A stretch of DNA of 64,000 bases from Athripsodes cinereus (Eukaryota > Arthropoda > Insecta > Trichoptera > Leptoceridae): the NCBI GenBank assembly GCA_947579605.1, contig OX388307.1, positions 18,639,237 through 18,703,236 of the forward strand, in the 5' to 3' direction. A model generated the notes under the pieces. It searched no databases, was not told the DNA's origin, and was given only the letters and a program-made list of their open reading frames with translations. This document shows positions 45,153 through 57,562 of this stretch, piece by piece (within the stretch, counting starts at the first letter, position 1; every line of letters starts with the position of its first letter). A program made the translations under genes and the position numbers.

Positions 45153-46111
45153 GTGGATAACCGTATAAGTAAATAATATTTATACAATCTTATTTACCTA
45201 TACATAATTTAATTTTTTGGTGAAAGTGGTAAGAATGTCGTTTTAATAACTGGCATTAATGAAAAATAAATGAATTAATAATTAAATATTACCTAAGACA
45301 TATAAAAAATTTAAATAAATAAAATACAAAAATATTGATAAACATTTTATATGTATTAGGTATTTTAGAAAATAAGTCAAAATAATTATTATATCATTTA
45401 GGTATAAAGTCTTAACTATGAATTATGAACGGTACTTTTGAATGGTTTCTCTAAATTAACTTCGATTAAAACTTATTTAGAGTTAAATGTAGGAAACACA
45501 CGTAATATTTTCAAATTAAAAACTTGTCTATTCAATCAGGTATCATTTTTTTTAAATATATTTTGTGGGTAAAAGTTATTAGGTACTTACCATTTAGCCT
45601 TCTGCAGTGTAACGTAGTTTTTAGACACATGTTAAACATTATTTTGCCGTCTACTGCCTACGTTTTTATACAAATTCAACTTGTGAAATGTTGAAATAGC
45701 TGCTTTTGATTTTCACGGAATTAATCACGCTAATGCCTCTTTTGTGACTTGTCGTTTTTTACTATTGAGAAAATTCTTTATGGGATGAATTGTATCATAT
45801 TTTTATTTAGCTTATAGGTATCAAACTCGTTTAAATTCTGAAACATTGTTTATTGGTCGTTGGTAGATTTACTGTACATTTTTCATTTCGAAATAATTCA
45901 AATCTCGGTGCTGAAATATTCCACCATCATATTGACATAAAATTTTGAACTTCCAAATGTCAAAAATGTTCCATATCAAACGTTAACATTGATTCAATTT
46001 AAAGAGGTGATATATCGATATAAAATCTATAAACTTTACATTTTCCTTTCAGTTTATTTTCTTATTAATGTATTATTATAGTTTGTTATCAGACAGGCAG
46101 CTAAGCTCATA
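45153..46111. other. A+T-rich spacer, no gene seen
   Basis: No recognisable feature. Confidence 0.5.
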
Positions 46112-46585
46112 TGTCTGATCTCAACACTACTGTCACAATAACAACTATCAGGCCCTACAAAATTATCACAACTTCAATGAATCATACAAATTCTAGAAGC
46201 TGTTCAAATCTTAAGACTCAACCAGCTCTGGTGGCAAACTATTCCAATGGTTAACCACCCTGTTAAATAAACAGTGCTTCAACGGATTTCGCTTGAACCT
46301 GCAGCCATAAAACTTAAATCCATGACCCCTCAGGTGAACATTCTGGTTGTACTGGAACATTGTATTGAGTTCCGGATAGTGGAAGTGGCCATGGAGTATC
46401 TTGTATGTTTCTATCATGTCACCTCTCTTCCTTCTGTCTGATAAAGGTGTTAATCCCAAAATTCGGAGCCTTTCTTCATATTCAACATTTTTCAACCCAA
46501 CTCCTAGTTTAGTGAATCGTCGCTGCACCCTTTCAAGCATCTGGATATCTTTTTCAAAGTAAGGATTCCACAGTTGGTAACCATA
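46112..46585 (-). mobile_element. LINE C-terminal fragment (CR1/Rex-like)
   Basis: On the minus strand it enters at YQLWNPYFEKDIQ and continues MLERVQRRFTKLG, YEERLRILGLTPL, RRKRGDMIETYKI, VNHWNSLPPELVES to a stop at 46211-46213. A decayed NSF...LYDSL follows. These are the LExVQRRxTK, RRxRGDxIExYKI and WNxLP boxes of CR1/Rex-type C-termini, a different lineage from the 4.4-kb element. The 109-codon uninterrupted frame suggests moderate age. RT is absent. Confidence 0.78.
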
Positions 46586-48156
46586 TTAGTACGTAAATAT
46601 TTTTTCACTGACTTATTCGTAATGTAGACACGTTTTTATTGTTTTAGATTTTGATGTACCTAGTGGTATATAATATTTCATATTATATATATTTTTTTAA
46701 CACTTAAGTAAATATTTAGTGGAGCTTTTGCGTATTTAGTCTTTCTTCATTTTACGTACAGGTACCTCCTACATTTCAGAAGATAATAATTTTAAAAATT
46801 GACATGATATATTATTCTCATTAATAGTTTGATGATAATATTATCTATGTGACTATGAGTACCTACTATTTATATTATAGATCTATAGTGCCTTAACTAA
46901 AACATTATGTGCCTAGCTACATTTGCTTTATTTATAATAAAACACGTGTGGTGGATACTATTGAATGTCTTGTGAAATAAATTGAATAGTTTGGAGAAAC
47001 CTACTTGTGGTACTGCGTGTAACCTTCAATAGATATAAAAATTATTTATATTGATATTTTATTCCTAACTTATATTTAGGTTCTATCTTGTCAAATATAC
47101 GACTTATTCAATATGGTTTAGCATCGTGTAAAACAAAGTTCTCTTTCAAATAATAATGTTGTAATCATAATATGAGTAGCTCATGTAGATTTAAATCCAA
47201 GAATTAATTCAACGAATCTTGTCGCAAACTTTGTCACCAAAAGTTACGTGTCTTCTGGTGTAATATTATAATGTCGTCCATGATGAATGCATACCTTGTC
47301 TTAGTTTCCTGTTATTTCATTAAAAATTCAGCACAAGTTGTCTAGTATATATTTTTATTTATTTATATATATATAACAAACAGATATATTGGAAAAGTGT
47401 TTTCGTAGAGCATATTATATATGTATATTATTACTAATCGTTTTTTGGATACTCTTGTTGGTTGGCTTCTGTGTATGATTCAATCGGAGGATAATATGTA
47501 TAACTTGAAGGATAGAGAAGAGAGCGTTGGACGTTCCAAAGCTTACGTCCAGCCAACCATAAATTTGCGAAGTTTTTATCATTTACAAGATTTGGTTTTC
47601 ATTCTCAACGTTAAAAACAATATTCGTGAAGCATTGTCCACTGATGAGAAATAATGCAATCCACGTATAAATGTAAAGTATTAGTTAATGCGATTTCTTT
47701 AAGTGTAATAAGTAAATTGTAAAATTTTAAGACAACACTGTGTCACATAAATTTGAACTGGATTTTGTCTGAGCGAAACACTCCTTACAAGATTTCCTTG
47801 TGAAATTGCTCCACTAGGTACGGATATAAATCTTACCCACTGTCTTTGAAGGATTCAATGTAATAAAGTGCATCACAATCTATAAAATAATATTACTTTG
47901 CAGTTCTTTATGCAGATATTAAGTAGCCACATTTCAGTGCAAATATTTTTGACTTGCATTTTCCCTCTTTGTGAAAGCATCGCTTTATAATCTGCAAAGG
48001 ACCAACTGCTTGATATATACTGTGAATGTTCATAGTGATTCTCAGTCACGATATGTAAGTGGAAATAATGCAACATATTGTTATTATTATTATGCGCACC
48101 ATACAATATAATATATTATCTAACTACGGACACATATCATATCGTAGTTATGCACT
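46586..48156. other. spacer, one weak open frame
   Basis: The frame 47421-47654 (+) is 77 codons; its central part (QSEDNMYNLKDREESVGRSK) is charged and less AT-driven than most. Around 47528-47560 there is a small hairpin (GTTGGACGT...ACGTCCAGCCAAC). No homology is recognised, so it is not called as a gene. Confidence 0.35.
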
Positions 48157-48297
48157 TTAGTTCACGCTCGATGCCTCTTTGACAATTCTATGCCAGTAGT
48201 CATATTCACTTTGGATTGTTGCCGACAATTCAACAACACCAAAGCTTTGTATATTTGATAATAAATTTACGGTGCCTATGTTAATACTCAAGTCAAA
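48157..48297 (-). pseudogene. coding-like fragment, unrecognised
   Basis: Minus-strand frame of 46 codons entered without ATG and ending in TAA (48157-48159). The reading is balanced and protein-like: INIGTVNLLSNIQSFGVVEL, then SATIQSEYDYWHRIVKEA. There is no Phe/Asn/Lys bias as in chance frames nearby. It may be an exon or the edge of a transposase or other element protein. I do not recognise the family. Confidence 0.28.
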
Positions 48298-48785
48298 TTA
48301 TCATCCAACATATTTCTTCAATAAAACTATAACATACATATATGAATGCAGATATCAGAAAATACAATAAATAAATTTACTTATACAAAAAAGTGGTGCA
48401 GTCACTAATAGAGTTGTCATTAATAATTGTATAATTGTAATCTTATTTATAACTTTTTAATCGAATTGCTGTTCATAAATATGAACATCCAAGGTAACAA
48501 ACCACCTTATATAAAAATATCATAATATTTGTCTACATATCTCCCTGTCGTGATATTATTCTCCTGAATTTGCAATGTAATATTATACTATTATAGATAC
48601 CTACGCTTTTTCTGTATCATCGATGAATCAGCGTCTATGTTAAGTTCTGGCGCCACCCTCATAATTTACATACATACAGCTACGTCTGTTTTCCGTATAT
48701 ATGAATGACTTATGATTTTCGTCCAAAATGAGTGCGGAATCAGCATACATTCTATGAATTAATTTTACGCAGGAGATAATTTGAG
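48298..48785. other. A+T-rich spacer, no gene seen
   Basis: No recognisable feature. Confidence 0.5.
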
Positions 48786-48969
48786 GTGAAAGTTTTACTC
48801 CATTTCAACGCTTACTGTTGGATAGAGACTTGGTTCACACCTTTGCATCCAGTAAGAGACTCGGCTCGTCAAAATATGCAGTTTGGATTAATTCATATTC
48901 CAAACTGCTTATGAAGATTAATCCATTAATGTCCCGCCTGTATGCAGTGAAATGGAGTAAAACTTTCAC
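48786..48969. mobile_element. 184-bp MITE-like element with 22-bp perfect TIRs
   Basis: Terminal arms 48786-48807 (GTGAAAGTTTTACTCCATTT plus CA) and 48948-48969 are exact inverted repeats. Inside, GCAGTTTGG and CCAAACTGC (about 48880-48907) form a second hairpin. No ORF. A target duplication is not obvious. The unit was seen once in this window. Confidence 0.6.
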
Positions 48970-50693
48970 ATTTATAAATTAACTCAAATAACCTAGATAT
49001 ATAAGTAGTATTCAGCTTCAGCTTTCAATAAATCATTCTCCATAAATAATACTTTGATATAAAATTCAGACATTTTATTGTGTAGGTATTTATTATCTAC
49101 ATTATAATTGCGAATACATGGACCTACACATTTTCTTAAGTATGAAATTATTGTATACTTATAAGATCTTCAACAATTTATTTTTTAATTTTTCTGTTCA
49201 TTTTGTAACTTAATATTATCTCAAATGTATTTTATATTCATCTTGAGGGTGTATTAATTATATCAGAATAATTTAATTAGTAAAATAATGTTTTATTAAT
49301 CATTCAATAATGAAGTCAGTAAGCTCAAATATTTTAATTTTCAAGTTCAGATGTTGTTGAAAATTGTATACTCGTATAGTTATGAGTTATAAATCTCTTT
49401 TTGCTTTTACATAATGTATTCCTAAAACTGTAACTATTTATACTAACAAAATACTTTCTTACAGGTAGGTACGCTGTTTGTCTAAAGGTTAACAAATCGC
49501 TCTTTTAGAATAATTACAGAGGTATTTCAGGTTGTATTTGTTTAGTAGGCATGTGTACTATGTACAATGTACATGGTCATGGACAGGCTACGAGTATTAA
49601 TGAACTAGAAGATGAAGTTCTCTATCCGAGGTCAGGTTTCATGACCTTAATGTATAATATCCAGTCAAAAGATACACCGTTATAATATAATATAGAAACA
49701 ACACCCGTGCATCAAAATTATTCAAAACTCCTAAGTTAATTTATATCAAAGTTATTTTTAAAATTACAAAAAATACTTCTTGGAATTAAGTTGTTCTTAA
49801 AATTTCCTACGAAATTTTACTTTTTTTTCTCCCCGTGCTTATTCCCAAATGATTCATATTCAATGTTTTCTTTCACCCAGATATTAAATGATGGATGTTT
49901 TGAGTACACGAATAGTAAACTGTGCATGAAAATCTGTTAGTCTATATCTATACTTAACAAGCACAGATTTAAAGCCTATGCTTGGACAAGAAAATACTCG
50001 ACTCGGACTATCTTGCAAAATAAGCAACTGTTATGCTACTGATATACCGTTTTGTCCCAAACGGAAAAACGGTACTCTTCAGTGCCAAAAACCTCAAACG
50101 CGGAATGATTCATTAGTTTTATTTCATCTTCACTAATTTATTCTTCACATAATTTATTATTTTCTGCGTAAATATATATTTGGTCGTTCATCCATGGAAT
50201 GAAATACATGCATTTCGGACTGAAATCAGTTCACAACTGTCATTCGCAGTATGCGATACTCCTCGGATACAGGATTCAATGTTGTTTTGACCATTTCGCT
50301 GAGAGGATACATTTTGCCTGGCAATTAATTTTGGGTTATTATTTTCTATTCATAATAACATTTTTTTTAATGTAATGAAATATGGTAATATGTTTGTGAA
50401 ATGATACGAACATAATCTCGTCTGCTTCCTTTGATTCTTTTGCCAAACAAAGTACCTAACGTCTATTCCTTCTGTTTAAATTATTGCTTTGTATGTACTC
50501 GTATAATAACATCATATTCCCATTATGGATTGGTTGCTTGATAATTTCGTATTCCATAAAACATAACACCTACCTTCCTACACATTATTTCAGACACAAA
50601 TCTTCAATACGTATTAATGGAACCATAGGGAAAAAGATTAAATATCTTGTTTCTCTATAATATTTTTTACATATAATTTTACAATTTTAAAAA
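48970..50693. other. spacer, no gene supported
   Basis: At 49533-49685 (+), an acceptor-like TATTTCAG precedes a 50-codon frame containing HGHGQATSINELEDEVLYPR. It lies within chance expectation and is not recognised. The remainder is A+T-rich. Confidence 0.35.
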
Positions 50694-50791
50694 ACTTGTT
50701 TGTTATTACTACTATTCCAGAAAGGCCACTTGTTTGTTATTACTTGTTTGTCATTACTGTTAGACTTGTTTGTTATTACTACTATTCCAGA
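50694..50791. repeat. 70-bp-period direct repeat
   Basis: ACTTGTTTGTTATTACTACT...TTCCAGA occurs at 50694-50721 and again at 50764-50791. A partial third copy (ACTTGTTTGTTATTACTTG) lies between them. Confidence 0.85.
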
Positions 50792-50850
50792 CAAACACGC
50801 GTGAATGGCAACGCACTCGCAAACAATCACTTTGGCCTTTGAAGTTAGAT

Positions 50851-51088
50851 TACTATTGAGGCGTATCCCATGAGTGGGGTAGCCAGCAAACTAGCTGCAT
50901 GTAATAAACATATAAGCTGTCCTCTCCGTGCTACAAATTATACATTCAGGATGGGCGGCAAACCTCATCGCAGAATTTAATATGTTAAGTAAATTGTCTT
51001 TATTTTTTCGAATACGTGCCTTTTATTGGACACTCGAAAACCTACGGAAAAGAGTGGAAGACCAATGCTCCACGGTACAATTACTCGT
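50851..51088 (-). mobile_element. SINE-like repeat (family A), near full length
   Basis: On the plus strand from the RTE-like end GCGTATCCCATGAGTGGGGT through GCATGTAATAAACATATAAG, CCTCTCCGTGC, ATTCAGGATGGGCGGC, CTCATCGCAGAATTTAATATG to AGAGTGGAAGACC. This is the best-preserved middle region of the family. On the minus strand, GGTTTTCGAGTGTCC near 51035 may be a decayed B box. The 84-codon frame 50928-51182 overlaps the repeat and is not a gene. Confidence 0.65.
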
Positions 51089-51089
51089 A

Positions 51090-51222
51090 TTTTCTTTTTT
51101 CGACAGCGACTGTTTAGTTTGTTTTAATTTATTTTATAATGTTTTACTTGTAAATGTTATGTACATGTATTTCGACATGTAATAGGCTTACGCCATTAAT
51201 TTTGTAAAATAAATAAATCATA
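51090..51222 (+). mobile_element. possible LINE 3' tail
   Basis: A T-rich 3' UTR-like run, then AATAGGCTTACGCC (GGC/GCC hairpin) and a terminal AAATAAATAAAT. It matches the layout at 10.83-11.085 kb. No ORF. Confidence 0.4.
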
Positions 51223-52010
51223 TTGCCTGTGATGTAAGCGTTTCATTTATTGCAAACATTATTTTTTTGTATTTATTTAGGTACCTACCTACTTTAAAAG
51301 GGGCTTCTTAAATAAATAAACCTAATCAAACTCGCAATGTATTTCTCAATAAATAAAACAATTACTGCTGGAACCTCTCCAACCCATTTGAAAGACTTTA
51401 AGTATGTAATGTACTTCATACCTGATACATAATGTAGCAGTTATTAGGTATGTTTGTAACATAATTCAGGCAATATAACAAAATAATATAATGTTGTCGT
51501 TTAGAATGTCACTTAGTCCCCAATTTTCAGTTGAAGTATAAGTTTACAAACAGCTCTCCGCTTTCTGGTAGTACTAGTAGACACCAACCCCTTTTCTGTT
51601 TTTCCGCAGCACATTTAGTTTCATATTTCGACAATAAATCTTGGTCACTATAGCTTTTCATATCCCTGGATTTACTGACACATGATTGGGGTAACACGAC
51701 ACGCGTACCCCTACGGGACGAGACGAGAATAATAAGACATACTTAAGCAAAATAATATAATTAATGAATTGTTTTTACCTACACTTATCTTTATATGACA
51801 TAAAATAATTCACATATTGTAGTAGGTATATTAAAAATATCGACATAAATTATACACTGCCATAATAACTACATACTAGTAATGACGATTTTGCAAAATA
51901 TTAACGAGTTTATGTAATATTAACGGCCAAATAAACTTTTCTCAATAATATCGCGTAACTGATAATAAAAAGGAAACCAGGCTCTCTCCGTCTTACCCAC
52001 CTAAGTTCTA
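51223..52010. other. spacer, no gene seen
   Basis: 51590-51735 is slightly less AT-rich (ACACGCGTACCCCTACGGGACG), but no product is recognised. Confidence 0.45.
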
Positions 52011-52187
52011 ATTTTTAAAATGAAACACAATATATAGTTATTCCACTATTGACTTTATTTATTTTTGCGAGCCGGGTTTCAAGAGCTTCCGCTCTCATCG
52101 TCAGGCAAAAGTAAAGTGAAAGCCGGCTCGCAAAAATAAATAAAGTCAATAGTGGAATAACTATATATTGTGTTTCATTTTAAAAAT
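52011..52187 (-). mobile_element. large palindromic element with hammerhead-like loop
   Basis: Arms 52011-52075 and 52123-52187 are perfect reverse complements (65 of 65). Pairing continues to 52080 and 52118 with one mismatch (69 of 70). On the minus strand the loop reads CTGACGA, a six-pair stem GAGAGC/GCTCTT closed by GGAA, then GAAA, followed by the arm CCCGGCTCGC as stem III. This is the order CUGANGA-stem II-GAAA-stem III of a hammerhead ribozyme, with one extra U before stem II. The plus-strand flank 52197-52222 (GAACTTCCACCAAGAACCG) is shared with the 45.0-kb element and with 21.8 kb. Confidence 0.75.
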
Positions 52188-52914
52188 TATTAATATGAAC
52201 TTCCACCAAGAACCGTCGGTCGATAAATTATACTTCACCTAAGTTCTGTTATCATTTTATAGGATATCTAGAATAAATTATACAAATAATATGAAAGTAA
52301 TGCATATAAGTAGTAATATTATCCAGTTGTATTATTATGATTTGTAACAATACCTACTACCGACATCAGACAATACACTAAACAAAACAATACAATACAA
52401 TATTTTTATTGTTCTATGTTAGGTAGGTACTAGAAATTCTCAGTCTTTTGCAATAATAATAATAATAATATTTCATCTATGTTTTTCATTTCTTTTCAGG
52501 TATGTCCACACCTTGTAGTGTAAAGTAATACCTTATTTTTCTATTGCTAATGGAGGTGCACGTGCTATGTAAGTACATTATTATTTAAGTTAATTATAAT
52601 ATCATGTTCTCTTGGTCTTATTATTAGTATTATAAGTATTGATTTATTGTAGATAATATCGCGATTTTAGGTAGTAGATGTATATTTTGTTGGTGCGTCA
52701 GCAAGTACCTATCTATCGTGTGATGGTTTATTTTATTACACTGGGTATAAGAAGATCGCTAAATTGAATATTACATTGAAACATTTCCAGTAATTTAATA
52801 ATAATTATCAACTTAAAATCTAATTACCGATTTCAATTATTTCCAATTTTCGCTCCTGAGATAGATTACCTATTATTAATATGGTAGGTAGATGATGAAC
52901 GAAACACGCTTTAG
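52188..52914. other. spacer with (AAT)n microsatellite
   Basis: About 52452-52471 is an (AAT)n run. An acceptor-like CATTTCTTTTCAG ends at 52499 without an open exon after it. The rest is A+T-rich. Confidence 0.5.
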
Positions 52915-53000
52915 TTTGACTTAACGAAGGCCTTTGATGTGTCCAATGAAATATTTCGTTAATGGTTAATGTGGTACAATGTTGCCAAAGCAACGGGTAT
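52915..53000 (+). pseudogene. LINE reverse transcriptase block A scrap
   Basis: Reads FDLTKAFDVSNEIF then stop. This corresponds to the FxDLxKAFDxVxHxxLL box around the first catalytic Asp of non-LTR reverse transcriptases. The following WYNVAKATGIM would be the continuation. Nothing else of the element is visible. Confidence 0.45.
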
Positions 53001-53448
53001 TATGTAAATCATCTTTGTATAAGTATAATATTCTTAAGTTTTATATTTCATATATGGAATGTAACCTGTATCTGAACTTAACATGTATGGTACCAAAAGT
53101 ATAAATATGCAAAGCACATATTTTTACAACAACTTTTTGTTTTTTGGTATCAAATTGTGATTGAGAGAACTTTTAAGAAACTTTTGAAAGAACATATCAG
53201 CAGAACCTAACTAGAATGTTATTATCTAGTGAGATAAGTTTATTTTCCCTGAAATATTTTTTTGCCCACGGTAAGATAAACTGGATAAGAAAGTATGTTT
53301 CCCACCTAAAGTATGCCCGAACTATGATATATGATTTGAAATCTTTGTGCACATCCATACCAAGTGTATATATATTATTAGTAGGTATATTTATTTCCGA
53401 ATGTACCTAAATATGAATACCATTATAGGTATACTTCCGTTTTTTTTC
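53001..53448. other. A+T-rich spacer, no gene seen
   Basis: The 64-codon frame 53216-53410 is not recognised. Confidence 0.5.
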
Positions 53449-53618
53449 TTCTTACTACTACTACTACTACACCATCATGCAAAATCCCACAAGTGACGTA
53501 GCCAGCTGGCCAGTTGCATGTAATAAATATGCAAGATTTCCTTTCCGTGCCAACAAAAAATGGGACATTCGTAATGGGTGTCAAACCCTATTGATGAATT
53601 TAAGATGTTAAAATTTAT
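53449..53618 (-). mobile_element. SINE-like repeat (family A), 5'-truncated
   Basis: The plus strand starts with a (TAC)n tail (53449-53470), then CACCATCATGC...AAGTGACGTAGCCAGC, GCATGTAATAAATATGC, CTTTCCGTGCCAAC, ATTCGTAATGGGTG, and stops near 53615. The tail repeat differs between copies (TAC, TACATA, TATAG), as expected for slippage-generated tails. Confidence 0.6.
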
Positions 53619-55344
53619 GATCAATATAATTCTATAAATAATAATTATTATTACATTTTACTATTTGTTTTAAAAAATACACCATAATATATTTTATTAA
53701 TCTTCATAATTATCTGTGTATTATATTTAGAAAAATATTCATTCTGAAATTCTAATAGTATTACATTATGATTATTCAAAGATCCAAATTACTTTATTTT
53801 TAGTTTACATATTATGTTTGTGTATCTTATTTTTACCATGTCATAAAGTTGACAGTTATATAAAAAAGGTCGATATGGATGCCACAAATTGATTCCTACT
53901 AAACCCTCTCTCTATCTTTAGTGATTTTTGCAGTCGGCAAGAACATGACTAATACAATTATATTACTGAAGTAACAATAGTTTATTTGAAAATATGTGGT
54001 AAGTAATCGGTAGCTTTAATTTATTAAAGAAATTATTTACTCTCTATCAGACTCATACTTAAACTCTATTGGATTTAATAATAAAATCATTGGTACTCGC
54101 CACGGTATATTTGATCAAAGAATTTAATTAAATTTATTTCAAATTAGGTATCCGATCCAATCACATTGAATCAAAACAAAAGCACTTATTGCATCCAAAG
54201 ATGTAACCTTGTAATATAAATTTATTTTTAGAAACGATATCTTCTTTTTGAATGTCAAACAATCATTGAAGAGGGTAGTAATCATTAATCTTGTTAATCT
54301 CTTCTGTAATCGCCATATTTCTTCCATTTCTTAAACGGCCTTATGTGCCCTGAAAAACTACGTTTCTGTATTTTGTAAAATAAAAACCATCTCAATAAAA
54401 ATAATCCAAATGTAACAAAATGTGACATATTGTGTTTTTCATCATAAAATATATTCTATTCTGTTCCATTCTTCTCAGTTATAGTTATCAACTCGTTTGA
54501 GTGTATTTTAAGTAATTTAATATCATTATATTGTTCACTGATTTTATATCAAACATTAAATTTACAAGGGACCATTTTGAATCGATCACAAATAATATAA
54601 ATTGTGGTAATTATTATTTGTGAGACGTAGTTTGATACTGTTTGTGTTTAGCTTTAGCAGTAGGTTATATCAAAGTGAGTGGGTGCATGGTATATTAATG
54701 TGACCATTATATGGGTGTATCGTTTGTCGTTGCTTGGTCTTTACCAGTTTTAGAATAGCATTGTGGTACGGGGCTGCTCGATGTTATAGTCCCATATGTT
54801 ACACATGAAGTATGGATAATGTGGCCAATATACGTTGCTTCGTAGAACAACGTCTACGTGGTTTAGTAAGCATATTCGTAGCACTGGTCGTAGTATTAAC
54901 TCTTACATATTACATTAAAATGTATTTTACATATCACACTATACATACATTTGTTTGTATGACTTGCAATATTATCTGCATTAAGAAACACGGATTTGCT
55001 AATATTTTAACACGTATAATTCAGTTATGTACACGGTCACAGTTATTTTTCTATTTATTCAGTTATTATTTTATTTGTCAGTTCTTGAATGGAGGACAAT
55101 TATATAGTAATATGGAGTCAAATTTTATTTTTATTTTTTGTGTTCTTTTATGTAAACTATTGTTTTCATATTATTTCATAACAGCCCGCTCCTATAATTT
55201 ATTTTAAAACTTATTTATACCTATTAATTATTGACGGTGGGCTGTATGAATGATACCAGAATGAAAAGCTTGAACACATCATTGAAATCAGTAACCTACA
55301 TAGTTTCATTTTACCAAATAACACCTAATTTTTTTTGCTTACAC
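53619..55344. other. spacer; 131-codon AT-rich frame not supported
   Basis: The frame 54812-55207 (+) starts MDNVANIRCFVEQRLRGLVS and then becomes Phe/Tyr/Ile/Cys-rich. It would be a membrane-like protein, but its composition is that of the AT background. 54660-54870 is less AT-rich and its GTAAG at 54868 resembles a donor, so a short first exon cannot be excluded. Nothing is recognised. Confidence 0.35.
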
Positions 55345-55402
55345 ATTGGAAATGTACCCGAATCCGAATGATTTCCACCTATCGCAAAATATCGAAAGAT
55401 GT
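55345..55402. repeat. fragment of the 31.57-kb repeat
   Basis: AATGTACCCGAATCCGAATG and TTTCCACCTATCGCAAAATA align with the left edge of the 31571-31915 repeat. Homology ends near GATGTGACCC. Confidence 0.6.
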
Positions 55403-55449
55403 GACCCTTGTAAGAGAAAGTAAAATTTGATTAATTTTTTTAATCAAAC

Positions 55450-55484
55450 GAACACATTGTAACAATAATGTATACAATGTGTTC
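55450..55484. repeat. 12-bp perfect hairpin
   Basis: GAACACATTGTA (55450-55461) pairs exactly with TACAATGTGTTC (55473-55484) across an 11-nt loop. Confidence 0.85.
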
Positions 55485-57511
55485 TCTTGGTAATTGAAAT
55501 GTATACATAGAAACATGAAGAATTAAAAGTAATTTCTTTCTACAGTTTATGTGAACACTACCTGAAAATCATATGACTAAGGTCCTTGTAACGATTGCAT
55601 ATCAGTTCCACAAATATAAGTTTATAATTCTATGTGATTGTGGGTATTTCGTTGGATCTTTTTGTAAACCAGTATAATAATTCTTAGTTAATAATAACGA
55701 AAACAAAATCCTTTTTTATTATGACATCCTTATTTAAAATCATTTGTCAATAATACCTAGGTATTTTATTATCATGGAAATTTATTCAGCCATCGATATT
55801 ATAACATTACCATATGTATTGATATTTGTTAAAATGCAAATGAGAAACTGATTTAATTTAATAGAAGTATAAAGTAAGCGCAAGATGTTGATAGACAGAG
55901 TTTTATTATAAATTTATTCATCCGTGAGTCCATTAAGGGAGTCGTGTCTCCATAAATTGTGTTAAATTCGCTTTAGACATCAGATAAATCTCAGATGTGT
56001 TTGAAAAACATAATTCCTCGCAAAGGTCATAAAAACAAAGTTTATATTAGTTTACTCTTACTCTAATCATCTATCATTTTGTAATCCTTTAGTTCGCTTC
56101 TTATAATTAATCTTTAAAAAAAATGTAATTAGCTGTTCTCCCGTGCACTGTGCGTGAAAGACTTTCTTAAATCCATCACAGAAAAAGTCTGAAGGTTAAA
56201 CTTTTGGATTCACGATCCAAAGCTTATTAATCTTCTTTTCCCTGCTGGTACCTAACTACTTCCAGCCCAGTCCGGTAAAAGTAAGGGGTGAACGTTTTGT
56301 TTGTTTTACAATAATAATAAATAATTGGTGGAGAATTACATCTCCATGGGCATGAGACAGTTACGCGTAACATTCTACAAATATACCTACCCGCTACAAA
56401 CAATTCCTCAATAAACGCACTTCTAGGACTAGGTGAATAATATTTCTTATGATTTATTATTGAATTCCTAATTAATTAGATGTACCTATGGCATTGTCTA
56501 TTAAAATTCATCACGATGATTTTAATGTAAGTAGATGGGTTTCATCAAATCCATCTCTAATTCCGTGTGATAATTAAATTTAATTTGAGGGTGTTGATAT
56601 AATAATATATAGATAATATCTAATAGGTAACATAGGTATATTATGTGGGTAGTGGTTGACACCTGAGTTGCGAGAGGAGTAGGTATTATAATAAATTCTT
56701 AATTAGAGAGTGACAAGAGTAACACGATCCAAGTCATTGTGAGAGGTTTCTGATGCGTTGAAATCATTCCTCATATTATTATTATATTATATTATATTAT
56801 ATTATCCTTCCATGTTAATATCATGTGTCATTTTATTATTCTAAAAGACGTCTTTGTTATTATGATAGCACGTTTTCTTAGCGGCTTTCTCTGTATTATT
56901 AAATAGTTAATGTTAAGTATAATATTCTCTATGCCTATACTGTATGTAATATACGTAAGTATGAAGTTTATTTCTATAGTATTAAATTAACTAACTTGGT
57001 AATTCCAAGTTTATAATGATTATAATCCTAAATTACTCAGTTTCCCCCGAGTATTGTATGAAAATAAAGTGTCCAGGTTTCAAGGTAAACTTAACGTTCC
57101 AAATTTCATCCAAATTAATCAAAAATGTCAAGGGGATAATATCAAGATGAAGAATCTACTGCTGGGGTTTTATGGACGCGTAGCAAGTCAGCTTAATTGA
57201 GAAAACAAGCGAAATGTGCTTCCGAGTGATCACGGATTAAGAGCTACATAATTGTAACATAACAAGGGGATGAAGTCAAACAAAGGCGGTGCATTGAATT
57301 TGATTAATAGAAATATATCTTTTAGTAATTAATACTCATTAAATACCTTTTATAATAAAGTTTTCAATTTTGGGCGATGTGTTTATCAAAAGAAGGAATG
57401 ATCAAATTCTCAAGGAGGACCATCTGTTGAGTAAGAGAAATCGACGTACTCGTATGATAAATTGTATGAATGATGAAAAACTATGCACCTAAGTATAGAT
57501 CTATTAAGCGT
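55485..57511. other. A+T-rich spacer, no gene seen
   Basis: Contains an (ATATT)n microsatellite at about 56779-56803. No recognisable gene. Confidence 0.5.
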
Positions 57512-57562
57512 TTCGTCCTCTGTGCCTTCCCCACTTGGGATACGGCGTGTGGCTATAGTATA
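57512..57562 (+). mobile_element. RTE-like LINE tail, very short copy
   Basis: TCTGTGCCTTCCCCACTTGG, then GATACGGCGTG and GGCTATAGTATAGG: the last codons (PTWDT), the stop region and a (TATAG)n-like tail of the family seen at 32.5 and 43.8 kb, here in the opposite orientation. Confidence 0.65.

Noticed and set aside
50928..51182. 84-codon frame
   Set aside because: Lies across a SINE-like repeat and a LINE-like tail.
54812..55207. 131-codon open frame
   Set aside because: After the first ~20 residues the composition is that of the AT background (Phe, Tyr, Ile, Cys); no domain, no clear promoter or splice structure.
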